Below are positions 9,234 to 17,476 of a stretch of 64,000 nucleotides of DNA, piece by piece. Every line of letters starts with the position of its first letter. Position 1 is the stretch's first letter. The translations under genes were made by a program, and so were the position numbers. Source of the stretch: QHXQ01 sp045807745 (GTDB lineage Bacteria > Acidobacteriota > Blastocatellia > Pyrinomonadales > Pyrinomonadaceae). The notes beneath the pieces are model-generated. The model did no database searches. It saw only the letters and a program-made list of their open reading frames with translations, and was not told the DNA's origin. The stretch lies in the NCBI GenBank assembly GCA_045807745.1, contig JBJMGT010000015.1, positions 496,001 through 560,000 of the forward strand, in the 5' to 3' direction.

Positions 9234-10910
9234 TCAATGCGGCGGCTCGTTGTGTAGCTCGCGGGCGGCGCGTGTGTGGAAGCTTTCGATGTCGGCGATG
9301 GTGCGTGGCAGCGCGGCGGACATATTCCGGTAGCCGTCGGGCGTGATCAGTACGTCGTCTTCGATGCGCACGCCGATGCCTTTATATTTTTCAAACGCAG
9401 GGCGCACGGTGTCTTTAAATTTGCTCATCTCAGGCGTATCGGGCAGGTTATCGAGGGCATCGGGTCGCACGTAAACGCCCGGCTCAATAGTGAAGACCAT
9501 GTTTGGCTCAAGCGCGCCGGGGCGGCCCACGTCGTGTACGTTCATGCCGATGAAGTGCGACGTGCCGTGCATGAACCAGATGCGGTACTGGCTTGAGTTG
9601 CGATCCGTGATCAGACCGAGCCGCAGCAGCCCATCTTTAATCACTTCGAGCGCGGCGTTGTGTATTGCTTCGAGCGTCGCGCCGGGCCGCGCAATGCTCA
9701 TGGCCTTGTCCTGCGCGGCCAGCACGACGTTGTAGATGTCTGCCTGCGCCGGGCTGAAGCGGCCGTTGACCGGGAAGGTGCGCGTCACGTCGGCCGAGTA
9801 ATGTTCATACTCCGCGCCTACGTCCATCAGCATGAGTTGACCGGGCGTGACGCGCGCTTCCGAAGATTCGTAGTGTAGAGTGGTCGCGCTGGGGCCGCAG
9901 CCGACGATATTCGGATAGCCCCAATTGTCCGCGTGTCGCCGCTTAAAGGTGTAATCCACCTCCGCCTCGACCTCATACTCCCAAGCAGCGCGCACGGCTG
10001 CGGCTTGTGCGCGTTCGTGCGCCTCGATGCTGATGTCCACTGCGTGCTGCAACAATTGCAACTCAGGCGGCGACTTGCGCAGGCGTAACCCCGCGAAGAT
10101 GGGCCATGCGCTGCGTATCACGAAGCCTGTCTCCGATTGCGCCCACTTCGCCGCGAACTCTTGCTCCTGATGAAACTCGCGGCTCTCGCCTTCGCCGCCG
10201 GGCCGGAGCAAGTAGAGCGAAGCCTCGCCCTGCTGCATCGCTTTGAACAACGGCTCGTAGCCGGCCGGACTTGCAACCGCAACCGGTGCGCTCGTTGGCG
10301 CGGCTGCGCCCGGCGTTGGCGACACGCTCGGTGTGGCCGGTGCTACGGGCGCAGTTGAGAACAAAATCGCTTCAGGCTTTGGCTGATACGGGCGGCGTGT
10401 GCGCAAGCCGCGCATGAACGGCTCGAACTCTTTGTCCTCCCAGATTTCGTTGATGCCGGAGATGTTGTGCGCCTCTTCGGGACTGTACATGTGTCCTGTC
10501 CAAGTCTCGGCCGCGGGTCGGCGGCGCGGCAGGAACAGAATCTCCGTGTGCACTGTGTTCCCCGGCAGCAAGACGAGCGTCGCGCCGTCCTGCTTCAGTT
10601 GCGTCAGGTAGTAAAGGTTGTTCTCCTGCCGGAACTCGTAATCGACATCACCCGCGTACACACGCGGCTCGCCGCTGAACAAGACGAGCACAGACTTCGG
10701 CCCGAGTTGCTCCGCCACGCGCGCCCGTCGGGCTGCTAATTCAGTCTGCCACGTCGTTTGATCGACTTCCGGCTCGGCCGGTGTGACGCTAATCAATGGC
10801 ACAGGCGGACTATCAGCCGCACGCGCCGGCAATAGCACGAGCGGACAGGCGCACATAACAAGCAAGACTAATAGAACAAGCCCTCGTAATGATCGTTTGC
10901 ACATTTTCAT
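9234..10910 (-). CDS. Xaa-Pro aminopeptidase, M24B family, exported
   Basis: Metallopeptidase that removes N-terminal residues preceding proline. The N-terminal creatinase-like domain (LVLFSGEPRVYAGDVDYEFRQ) is followed by a Pro/Ala-rich insert and the pita-bread domain. Metal ligands are visible: two Asp in MDVGAEYEHYSADVTRTF, His in MHGTSHFIGMNVHDVG, Glu in FTIEPGVYVR and Glu in GVRIEDDVLI. An N-terminal hydrophobic segment ending in LLPARA indicates export. I chose the ATG at 10910 (MKMCKRS), which leaves a normal signal peptide; the frame extends to a TTG at 10973 overlapping the TGA of the upstream ggt gene, so coupled initiation there is possible. Co-transcription with gamma-glutamyltransferase points to use of extracellular peptides. 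Confidence 0.88.
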   Translation of the reverse strand: MKMCKRSLRGLVLLVLLVMCACPLVLLPARAADSPPVPLISVTPAEPEVDQTTWQTELAARRARVAEQLGPKSVLVLFSGEPRVYAGDVDYEFRQENNLYYLTQLKQDGATLVLLPGNTVHTEILFLPRRRPAAETWTGHMYSPEEAHNISGINEIWEDKEFEPFMRGLRTRRPYQPKPEAILFSTAPVAPATPSVSPTPGAAAPTSAPVAVASPAGYEPLFKAMQQGEASLYLLRPGGEGESREFHQEQEFAAKWAQSETGFVIRSAWPIFAGLRLRKSPPELQLLQHAVDISIEAHERAQAAAVRAAWEYEVEAEVDYTFKRRHADNWGYPNIVGCGPSATTLHYESSEARVTPGQLMLMDVGAEYEHYSADVTRTFPVNGRFSPAQADIYNVVLAAQDKAMSIARPGATLEAIHNAALEVIKDGLLRLGLITDRNSSQYRIWFMHGTSHFIGMNVHDVGRPGALEPNMVFTIEPGVYVRPDALDNLPDTPEMSKFKDTVRPAFEKYKGIGVRIEDDVLITPDGYRNMSAALPRTIADIESFHTRAARELHNEPPH

Positions 10911-10969
10911 GGCTGGTATTTTGTGTTCATCGCTTGGCATAAAATGCCAATGAGAGTTTAAATGATCTC

Positions 10970-12748
10970 TCAATAACCTATCGCTACACCTTCGTGGCGC
11001 GAGTCGCTTGCGCCGAGCCGCGCGCCGGTCTTGGGTTCGATCATGATGCCCTGTGCGTCGCCCATGTAACCGCCGCCGGTTGTCCAGCCGGCGTTCGGGC
11101 GGACGAATAGCTTATGCCCTCGCTCCAGCAAGATGCGCAATGTATCTGTTGACAAACCGTATGGTTCGTAGGCCAGTTCATCCGGAAACCATTGATGATG
11201 TATGCGCGGCGCATCAATCGCCTGTTGGATGTTCATGTCGAAGTCGATCACGTTGGTGATGACCTGCATGACCGTGTTGATGATCGTCGAGCCGCCGGGC
11301 GAGCCGACCGTGAACCAGACCGAGCCATCGGGGTGCAGAACGATGGTCGGCGTCATCGCCGAGAGCGGCCGCTTGTGCGGCGCAACCGCGTTGCGCTCGC
11401 CCTGAATCAGACCGTACAGATTCGCCGTGCCCGGCTTGGCCGCGAAGTCGTCCATCTCGTTGTTCAGCAGGAAGCCCGTCCCATGCGCGACCACCTTGCC
11501 GCCGTAAGAACTGTTCAACGTGTAGGTATTAGCGACCACGTTGCCATCTCTGTCCACGACGGTGAAGTGCGTGGTCTCGGCGGACTCCGCGCCGGCGGGC
11601 AGCCCCGCCCGCACTTTGTCGCTGGAAGAGGCGCGCTCCATGTTGATCGTGCCGCGCTGGCGCGCCGCATATGTCTTGTCGATCAAACCGGCCACAGGTA
11701 CGTTAGCGTAATCGGCATCGCCCAGATACTCTGCGCGGTCGGCATAGGCGCGGCGCATCGTCTCAGCCGTGACGTGATAGCGGTCGGCGGACGACCAGCC
11801 CATCGCGCGCAAGTCGTAGCCTTCAAGTATGTTCAGCATCTCGATCAGGATCACGCCGCCCGACGAAGGCGGCGGCATCGAGACGATTTCGTTGCCGCGA
11901 TAGGTCGTCCGCACGGGCACGCGCTCTTTCGCCACATAGCCGCGCAGGTCTGCGAGCGTCATCAATCCGTTATGCCGTTGCATGTCGGCGGCGATGAGGT
12001 GCGCCGTCTCGCCTTCGTAGAACTCGCGTGCGCCGCCGCGCTGCAAACGCGTGAAGGTCGCGGCCAATTCCGGCTGGCGCAGCATGTCGCCCTCTTTATA
12101 GAACCGGCCGTTGTTGAGATAGATGCGGCGGCTATCGGCGTAAGGTTTGAAGTCTTTCTCTTTACCGCGCAAGCCATTCGCCAGCGCATAGCTAACCGGG
12201 AAGCCATTCGCGGCCAGACGCCGCGCCGGCTCGACCAACTGCGCCCAAGTGAGGCGATGCGAGCCGTATTTCTGTAATGCGAGCGCCATCCCAGCGACCG
12301 TACCCGGCACGCCCGCCGCACGGTAACCAACGGTGGACGAGCCTTCACCCTCGATCAGATTGCCCTTCTCGTCGAGATAGATGTTTCGCGTCGCACTCGC
12401 CGGTGCCATCTCGCGATAATCAATCGCGGTCGTGCGCCCATCGCGCAGACGGAGCAACATGAAGCCGCCGCCACCCAGATTACCCGCCGACGGATACGTG
12501 ACCGCCAACGCAAACGCCACCGCAATCGCCGCATCAACCGCGTTCCCGCCGCGCTGCAACACGTCCACGCCCACCTCCGACGCGATCTTATTGGCCGACG
12601 CGACCATCCCATGCGGCGCACGCACGGGCGCGCGCGTCGCGGCGGCAACCGAAGATGTAATGCCCGTGCGCTGTGTCAGCGGCCCAAACGGCGCGAAGAC
12701 AATCAGCAGCGTTAAGCTGAGCGGCAAGGCCCGACGTTTGAGCGACAT
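10970..12748 (-). CDS. ggt: Gamma-glutamyltransferase
   Basis: Periplasmic N-terminal nucleophile enzyme that hydrolyses or transfers the gamma-glutamyl group of glutathione and related peptides. The signal peptide is LPLSLTLLIVFAPFG. The large-subunit start GMVASANKIASEVGVDVLQRGGNAVDAAIA is typical; autoprocessing should occur before the Thr of ETTHFTVVD (about residue 390), the nucleophile of the small subunit. GSPGGSTIINTV near the C-terminus matches the family signature. Start: the ribosome site GGAGG directly abuts the ATG at 12757 but is nine bases from the ATG at 12748 (MSLKRRAL), so I prefer 12748. The downstream M24 peptidase overlaps, so the two are co-expressed. Upstream is the GNAT/M20/racemase set on the same strand, 40 bases away. 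Confidence 0.92.
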   Translation of the reverse strand: MSLKRRALPLSLTLLIVFAPFGPLTQRTGITSSVAAATRAPVRAPHGMVASANKIASEVGVDVLQRGGNAVDAAIAVAFALAVTYPSAGNLGGGGFMLLRLRDGRTTAIDYREMAPASATRNIYLDEKGNLIEGEGSSTVGYRAAGVPGTVAGMALALQKYGSHRLTWAQLVEPARRLAANGFPVSYALANGLRGKEKDFKPYADSRRIYLNNGRFYKEGDMLRQPELAATFTRLQRGGAREFYEGETAHLIAADMQRHNGLMTLADLRGYVAKERVPVRTTYRGNEIVSMPPPSSGGVILIEMLNILEGYDLRAMGWSSADRYHVTAETMRRAYADRAEYLGDADYANVPVAGLIDKTYAARQRGTINMERASSSDKVRAGLPAGAESAETTHFTVVDRDGNVVANTYTLNSSYGGKVVAHGTGFLLNNEMDDFAAKPGTANLYGLIQGERNAVAPHKRPLSAMTPTIVLHPDGSVWFTVGSPGGSTIINTVMQVITNVIDFDMNIQQAIDAPRIHHQWFPDELAYEPYGLSTDTLRILLERGHKLFVRPNAGWTTGGGYMGDAQGIMIEPKTGARLGASDSRHEGVAIGY

Positions 12749-12787
12749 ATCTTTCATCCTCCGCTAACGGCAAACGACCTCAACGTG

Positions 12788-13252
12788 TTAGCACAAACTC
12801 AGCTCCATGAAAATTGTGCCGGCGACCGGGTTGTAGCGATACGGCGCGATCTCTTGAAAGCCGAGCGCGCGGTAGAGCGCCTGCGCCGCGTGCATCGTCG
12901 GCAGCGTGTCGAGCCGCATGGATTGATAACCGAGCGCGCGGGCCTGTTCGATGAGCGCCTCCGCCAACAGCCGGCCCAGCTCGCGCCCGCGATACGCAGG
13001 TCTGACGTACATACGCTTCATCTCGCAGATGCCCGCCGCGAATTGTCGTAATGCGACGCAACCGGCAAAACCATCTTCTGCTTCAACCAGCAACAGACCG
13101 CCCGTCGGTGGCGCATACATGTGCCGCAGGCTGGCCAGCTCCTCATCAAAGTTTTGGAAACTGATGTCAACGTCAATCGAGGCGACGAGTTCAAGCATCA
13201 GCACGCGCGCCTGCGCCCAGTCCGTCTCTGTCTGACATTGCCGCAGTTTCAT
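12788..13252 (-). CDS. GNAT N-acyltransferase, candidate succinyl-CoA:amino acid N-succinyltransferase
   Basis: A 154-aa single-domain GNAT protein: CVALRQFAAGICEMKRMYVRPAYRG with the acyl-CoA loop R-G-R-E-L-G-R (about residues 90-97) and LDTLPTMHAAQALYRALGF at the end. Its ATG shares one base with the TGA of the M20 hydrolase gene, so the two are translationally coupled. In Geobacillus kaustophilus a GNAT enzyme of this kind succinylates D-amino acids in an operon with a racemase and an M20 desuccinylase; the same three families are adjacent here. The succinyltransferase role is inferred from context; the fold assignment is firm. Confidence 0.8.
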   Translation of the reverse strand: MKLRQCQTETDWAQARVLMLELVASIDVDISFQNFDEELASLRHMYAPPTGGLLLVEAEDGFAGCVALRQFAAGICEMKRMYVRPAYRGRELGRLLAEALIEQARALGYQSMRLDTLPTMHAAQALYRALGFQEIAPYRYNPVAGTIFMELSLC

Positions 13253-14424
13253 CAGAGCATCGCGATCAAGGCCGCGAGCAAAGCGGCGCGCGGCAGAATA
13301 TCTGCGGCGATGATGTGCTCGTGATCGGCGTGCGCGCCATCGCCAGCGACGCCGAGACCGTCGAGCACCGTCGCACCTACGGTGGCCGCAAAGTTGCCAT
13401 CCGACGCACCGCCGACCTGTGTCTCACCAAGTTCGTAATCGAGCGCGGCCGCGATGCCGCGCGCTTGTTCGTAAAGTTGCGCGACGGCCGCTGTGCGTTC
13501 AAGCGGCGGCCGGTTGATCCCACCGGTGACTGTCAGGCGCGTGCGTTCGTCGCGTGGACGCAAGTTATTAATCCCCTCGTCAAGCCGCAACGCTTCGCTG
13601 TTCGTAGCGAAGCGCACGTCGATCTCAGCCCGCGCATCGGCCGCGACGACGTTTGAGCGCGTGCCGCCACTCACGACACCGACGTTGACGGTTGTGCCGA
13701 CAGACGGATCGCCCAACGCGTGCAAGCGCTCGATCTGATACGCGAGTTCGTGAATCGCGCTGACGCCCTTTTCGGGATCGAGACCGGCATGCGCGGCCCG
13801 CCCGGCGACGTTGAGCGTGTACATCCCTGTGCCCTTGCGCGCCGTCTTAACGCGCCCGCCGCCGGCGGAAGGTTCGAGTACAAGTACCTGCGCCGCGCGT
13901 TGCGCTTCCGCTTCGACGAGCGCACGCCCGCTCTGACTGCCCGCCTCTTCATCACACGTCAACAACAACACGACGGGGTGCTCAGGCGTCAACCCCGTGC
14001 CTGCGCAGGCGCGCAAGGCTTCGAGCGCGAGGGCGCAGTTGGCTTTCATATCGAAAAGGCCGGGCCCGTAAATACGCCCTTCACTTTCGCGCCAAGGGCG
14101 GGCCGCGAGCGAGCCGCGCGCGTGGACGGTGTCCGTGTGCCCGAGCACCAGTGTCGTCTGGGCAGTGCGCGCGTCGTCCGCGTAGAAGTGCAAGCGCAGG
14201 TGCTCTCCGTAATCAGCAACCGGGAGACGTTCGATGCAGGTGAGACCGGGGAGATCGCGTGCGGCATCGGCGAGGCGCGACACTACCGCGCGACTGCCGG
14301 CGAGATCGCCCGAGGGTGATTCGATCTCGACGAGTTCGCGCATGAGCGCACGCAGTTCGCTTTCGCGTGCGGCCAGTTGCGCGCGCAATGTTGTGATCGC
14401 TGCCTCTGTTAGCTCAACTGCCAT
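13252..14424 (-). CDS. M20 family metallohydrolase (glutamate carboxypeptidase-like), candidate N-succinyl-L-amino acid hydrolase
   Basis: A 390-aa di-zinc hydrolase. Ligands and catalytic residues are visible in LGHTDTVHARGS (His, Asp), FDMKANCALALEAL (Asp), LTCDEEAGSQSG (catalytic Glu pair), VLEPSAGG (Glu) and GAHADHEHI (His). The dimerisation domain begins around TARKGTGMYTLNVAGRAAHAG. No signal peptide is evident, so it is probably cytoplasmic, unlike secreted carboxypeptidase G2. It lies 15 bases after the racemase gene and overlaps the GNAT gene by one base. In the Geobacillus D- to L-amino acid pathway the M20 member removes succinate from the L-product, making conversion irreversible; I infer the same role here. 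A general N-acyl amino acid or folate-type hydrolase is the alternative. Confidence 0.82.
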   Translation of the reverse strand: MAVELTEAAITTLRAQLAARESELRALMRELVEIESPSGDLAGSRAVVSRLADAARDLPGLTCIERLPVADYGEHLRLHFYADDARTAQTTLVLGHTDTVHARGSLAARPWRESEGRIYGPGLFDMKANCALALEALRACAGTGLTPEHPVVLLLTCDEEAGSQSGRALVEAEAQRAAQVLVLEPSAGGGRVKTARKGTGMYTLNVAGRAAHAGLDPEKGVSAIHELAYQIERLHALGDPSVGTTVNVGVVSGGTRSNVVAADARAEIDVRFATNSEALRLDEGINNLRPRDERTRLTVTGGINRPPLERTAAVAQLYEQARGIAAALDYELGETQVGGASDGNFAATVGATVLDGLGVAGDGAHADHEHIIAADILPRAALLAALIAML

Positions 14425-14439
14425 GACAATCGATGCGTC

Positions 14440-15555
14440 TCAATCGGCCGTAAAACTTTCGCGCCGGACGGTCAAATCCGCCACACGCGCCTCGTTAACT
14501 TTAAAGCCAAGGCCGGGCGCGTCCGGCGCGTTGATTGTGCCGCGCGCGCTGACGCTTACGGGCGGTTCGATGATGTCCTCTGCCCAGTAACGCGCGCTCG
14601 CGGATACGTCGCCCGGTAAGGTAAAACCGGCGAGCGTTGACATCGCGATGTTGTGTGCCCGCCCGATGCCGGATTCGAGCATGCCACCGCACCAGATGGG
14701 AATGCCCTGCGCACGACAGACCTGCTCCACACGCTGCGCTTCGGCGTGTCCGCCCACGCGTCCAAGCTTGACGTTGATGATGCGACACGCACCCAACGCA
14801 AGCGCCTTGCGCGCGTCCTCGCTCGAACGGATTGATTCGTCGAGACAGATGGGCGTGTCGATCTGTCGTTGCAACGTCGCGTGGTCGTACATGTCATCGA
14901 AGGCGAGCGGTTGTTCGGCCATCAGCAAGGTGAACCGGTCGAGCGCTTGAAAGAGCGGCACGTCGGCGAGCGTGTAGGCGGAATTGGCATCGACCATCAA
15001 TTGTATGTCGGGAAAGCGCGCCCGCACGCGCTCGACGATTGTGACATCCCAACCCGGCTTGATCTTGATCTTGATGCGTTGATAACCGGCCGCTAGTTCG
15101 TGCTCGATCTTGTCAATGAGCGCTGCGGGCGTGTCCTGTATGCCGATGGAGACCCCGCACGCGATCTCACGCTTCGTCCCGCCGAGCAGACGCCAGAGCG
15201 GCACGCCCGCTCTCGTCGCCGCCAAGTCCCAGCAAGCCGTCTCAAGCGCCGCCTTGGCCATGCGATTGCCGCGCAGACGGCGCATGTGCTCATAAGCGTC
15301 GCCGGGCGCATCGAGCGCCTGCCCGACGAGCATCGGCGCGAGGTAGTTGGTGATGACGGCCCAAGCGCTCTCCGTCCATTCCTCGCAATAGAAAGGGCCT
15401 TCGCCGGCCGTACACTCGCCCCAGCCGGTCGCGCCGTCCGCGTCGCGCACGCGCACGAGCAGAATCCGGCGCTCGTAGGTGCGCCCGAAACTTGTCTCGA
15501 AGAAATGGACGAGCGGCAGGCGTATCTCCCGCAACTCGATTGAATTGATTTGCAA
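14440..15555 (-). CDS. menC: Enolase superfamily: N-succinylamino acid racemase / o-succinylbenzoate synthase
   Basis: A 371-aa enzyme of the OSBS/NSAR group. Catalytic and metal residues by counting: K162-x-K164 in IKIKIKPGWD, D189 in MVDANSAY, E214 in LMAEQPLAFDD, D239 in ICLDESIRS and K263 in INVKLGRVGG. The capping domain starts with SIELREIRLPLVHFFETSFG. Sequence alone does not separate OSBS (menaquinone synthesis) from NSAR; many members do both. No other men genes are nearby, while a GNAT and an M20 hydrolase gene follow directly, so racemisation of N-succinylamino acids is the better inference. The symbol is therefore provisional. A tandem-repeat hairpin separates it from the upstream sufU gene on the same strand. 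Confidence 0.85.
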   Translation of the reverse strand: MQINSIELREIRLPLVHFFETSFGRTYERRILLVRVRDADGATGWGECTAGEGPFYCEEWTESAWAVITNYLAPMLVGQALDAPGDAYEHMRRLRGNRMAKAALETACWDLAATRAGVPLWRLLGGTKREIACGVSIGIQDTPAALIDKIEHELAAGYQRIKIKIKPGWDVTIVERVRARFPDIQLMVDANSAYTLADVPLFQALDRFTLLMAEQPLAFDDMYDHATLQRQIDTPICLDESIRSSEDARKALALGACRIINVKLGRVGGHAEAQRVEQVCRAQGIPIWCGGMLESGIGRAHNIAMSTLAGFTLPGDVSASARYWAEDIIEPPVSVSARGTINAPDAPGLGFKVNEARVADLTVRRESFTAD

Positions 15556-15578
15556 CTGTGTGGCTCCCGCTAAAATTT

Positions 15579-15648
15579 AACCACAAAGATACAAAGGGCA
15601 CAAAGGAAGATCGGTTGATAATCCTTCGTGCCCTTTGTGTCTTTGTAA
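15579..15648. repeat. Tandem-repeat hairpin between sufU and the racemase gene
   Basis: The left arm is built of ACAAAG-type units and the right arm of the complementary CTTTGT units around a short loop near 15611-15622. It lies between two minus-strand genes and could terminate or attenuate SUF transcription, or stabilise the sufU 3' end. Confidence 0.6.
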
Positions 15649-15653
15649 CTATT

Positions 15654-16142
15654 TCAACCCGACACTTGTTCAGTCGTAATGTCGGGGCCGAGATTTTCCG
15701 TCGTGGTCGCGCCCTCGCCGTTGAGCGCCGCGTGCATCGTGTGCCAAGAGAGGCTGGCACATTTGACGCGCGCCGGGAAGTCGCGCACGCCTGCGAAGAT
15801 TTTCAAGCGCCCAAGATTGTTCGGCGTCTGCTCTTCGTCCAACTCGCCCAGTACCATGCGATGAAACTCGGTGAAGAGCGTTTCAGCTTCCGATAGCGTC
15901 TTGCCCTTAACGCTCTGCGTCATCATGCTCGCCGACGCTTTCGAGATTGCACAACCTGATCCTTCAAAGCTCACGTCTTTGACCAAATCATCTTCGAGTT
16001 GCAGATACACCGTGAGCTGATCGCCGCAGAGCGGGTTGACACCCTCAGCCCGCCGGTTCGCCGCCTCCAGCTTATGAAAATTGCGCGGCTTCTTATTATG
16101 GTCGAGGATGACCTGTTGGTAGAGTTCGCTCAGTTCAGACAC
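15654..16142 (-). CDS. sufU: SUF system Fe-S assembly protein SufU
   Basis: A 162-aa NifU-N-like protein that accepts sulfur from SufS and works in Fe-S cluster assembly; SufU proteins bind zinc. Three conserved cysteines are present: C39 in NPLCGDQ, C64 in GSGCAISKAS and C128 in VKCASLSW, with Asp41 after the first. The start is GTG at 16142, one base beyond the sufS stop, so translation is coupled. It is the last gene of a sufB-C-D-S-U cluster, the usual order in Gram-positives and many acidobacteria. Confidence 0.93.
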   Translation of the reverse strand: MSELSELYQQVILDHNKKPRNFHKLEAANRRAEGVNPLCGDQLTVYLQLEDDLVKDVSFEGSGCAISKASASMMTQSVKGKTLSEAETLFTEFHRMVLGELDEEQTPNNLGRLKIFAGVRDFPARVKCASLSWHTMHAALNGEGATTTENLGPDITTEQVSG

Positions 16143-16143
16143 T

Positions 16144-17406
16144 TCAGCTAAACACCTCGATCACTTTCTGCACGGCGGCGACAAGGCTATCGGCCTCGGC
16201 CTTCGTGTTGTAGAAGGCAAACGATGCGCGGGCTGTGGCTGGCACGTTGAAGCGTTTCATCGTGGGCTGGGCGCAGTGATGACCGGCGCGAATGGCGATG
16301 CCCTCTTGATCCAGAATCGTGCCCACGTCGTGCGGATGTATATCGTCGATCACGAAAGCCAACACGCTCGTCTTCTCGCGCGCCGTGCCGATAAGGCGGA
16401 CGCCTTCGATGGCCGATAGTTTCTCGGTCGCATAGGCGAGTAGTTCCTGTTCGTAACGATGCGCGGCGGCGCGGTCGATACTGCCTAGATAATCAATCGC
16501 TGCGCCGAGGCCGATCTGTGAGGCGATGGCGGGCGTGCCCGCCTCGAACTTGTTGGGCAGACCGGCGTAGGTTGTCTGCTCGAAGGTGACTGTGCGGATC
16601 ATGTCGCCGCCACCGAGGAAAGGGTTCATACTTTCCAACACTTCGGCCTTGCCGTAGAGGACGCCGCTGCCGGTCGGCGCAAACATCTTGTGTCCGGAGA
16701 TGGTATAGAAGTCGCAGTCCAAATCCTGCACGTCAATCGGCAGATGCGGTGCGCCCTGTGCGCCATCAACCAGCACGGGCACGCCTTGCTTGTGCGCGCG
16801 GGCGACGATCTCTTTGATCGGGTTGATCGTGCCGAGCGCATTTGAGACGTGCATGACGGCAACCAGCTTCGTGCGCTCGTTTAAAAGCGCTTCGTAGTCG
16901 TCGAGCAGCAACTCGCCCGCGTCGTTCATTGGGATGACGCGCAGCGTCGCGCCCTTTTCGGCGCAGAGCATCTGCCACGGGACGATATTCGCGTGGTGCT
17001 CCATCGCGGAGACGATGATCTCGTCGCCCGCCGCAACAAACTTGCGCCCGTAGCCGTGCATGACGAGGTTGATGCCCTCGGTCGAGCCGCGCGTGAAGAT
17101 GCATTCGCGCGCCTCGCGTGCGTTGATGAAGCGGCGCACCTTCTCGCGCGCGCCCTCGTAAGCGGTGGTCGCGCGCTGGCTCAAGTAGTGCACGCCCCGG
17201 TGTATGTTCGAGTGCTCTTCGCGCAGGTAGCGGCTGCCCCGATCAATCACAACCTGCGGCACCTGCGAAGAGGCGGCATTGTCCAGATAGACGAGCGGCT
17301 TATTGTTGACCGTCTGACCGAGCACGGGGAAATCCTGTCGCACGCGCCCCACGTCCCACACGCCAGCGCTCGCGTCTGCTTGTAGAATCTTCTCAGTTGC
17401 AATCAT
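16144..17406 (-). CDS. sufS: Cysteine desulfurase SufS
   Basis: PLP-dependent group II cysteine desulfurase, 420 aa, which takes sulfur from cysteine and passes it to SufU. The PLP lysine lies in SGHKMFAPTGSG (about residue 237) and the persulfide cysteine in AGHHCAQPT (about residue 376). FTRGSTEGINLV, SAMEHHANIVPW and VLVDGAQGAPH are typical of the family. It starts with ATG at 17406 after a 70-base spacer holding a repeat hairpin, and is directly followed by sufU. Confidence 0.95.
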   Translation of the reverse strand: MIATEKILQADASAGVWDVGRVRQDFPVLGQTVNNKPLVYLDNAASSQVPQVVIDRGSRYLREEHSNIHRGVHYLSQRATTAYEGAREKVRRFINAREARECIFTRGSTEGINLVMHGYGRKFVAAGDEIIVSAMEHHANIVPWQMLCAEKGATLRVIPMNDAGELLLDDYEALLNERTKLVAVMHVSNALGTINPIKEIVARAHKQGVPVLVDGAQGAPHLPIDVQDLDCDFYTISGHKMFAPTGSGVLYGKAEVLESMNPFLGGGDMIRTVTFEQTTYAGLPNKFEAGTPAIASQIGLGAAIDYLGSIDRAAAHRYEQELLAYATEKLSAIEGVRLIGTAREKTSVLAFVIDDIHPHDVGTILDQEGIAIRAGHHCAQPTMKRFNVPATARASFAFYNTKAEADSLVAAVQKVIEVFS

Positions 17407-17412
17407 AAGAAT

Positions 17413-17472
17413 GGCTGTTAGCTATTAGCGATTAGCTGTTAGCTTAAAGTAACAAGGTTAATAGCTAATCGC
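17413..17472. repeat. Tandem-repeat hairpin between sufD and sufS
   Basis: GCTGTTAGC / GCTATTAGC / GATTAGCTGTTAGC units on the left and TAATAGCTAATCGC on the right can pair into an imperfect stem. It sits inside the suf operon, just upstream of the sufS start. Confidence 0.5.
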
Positions 17473-17476
17473 TTGG

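Noticed and set aside
11192..12277. A 361-aa open frame on the plus strand
   Set aside because: It lies wholly inside ggt, whose motifs are clear.
14440..15555. Reading the enolase-superfamily gene as proof of menaquinone synthesis here
   Set aside because: No other men gene is near. The adjacent GNAT and M20 genes fit the N-succinylamino acid pathway better, although dual activity is possible.
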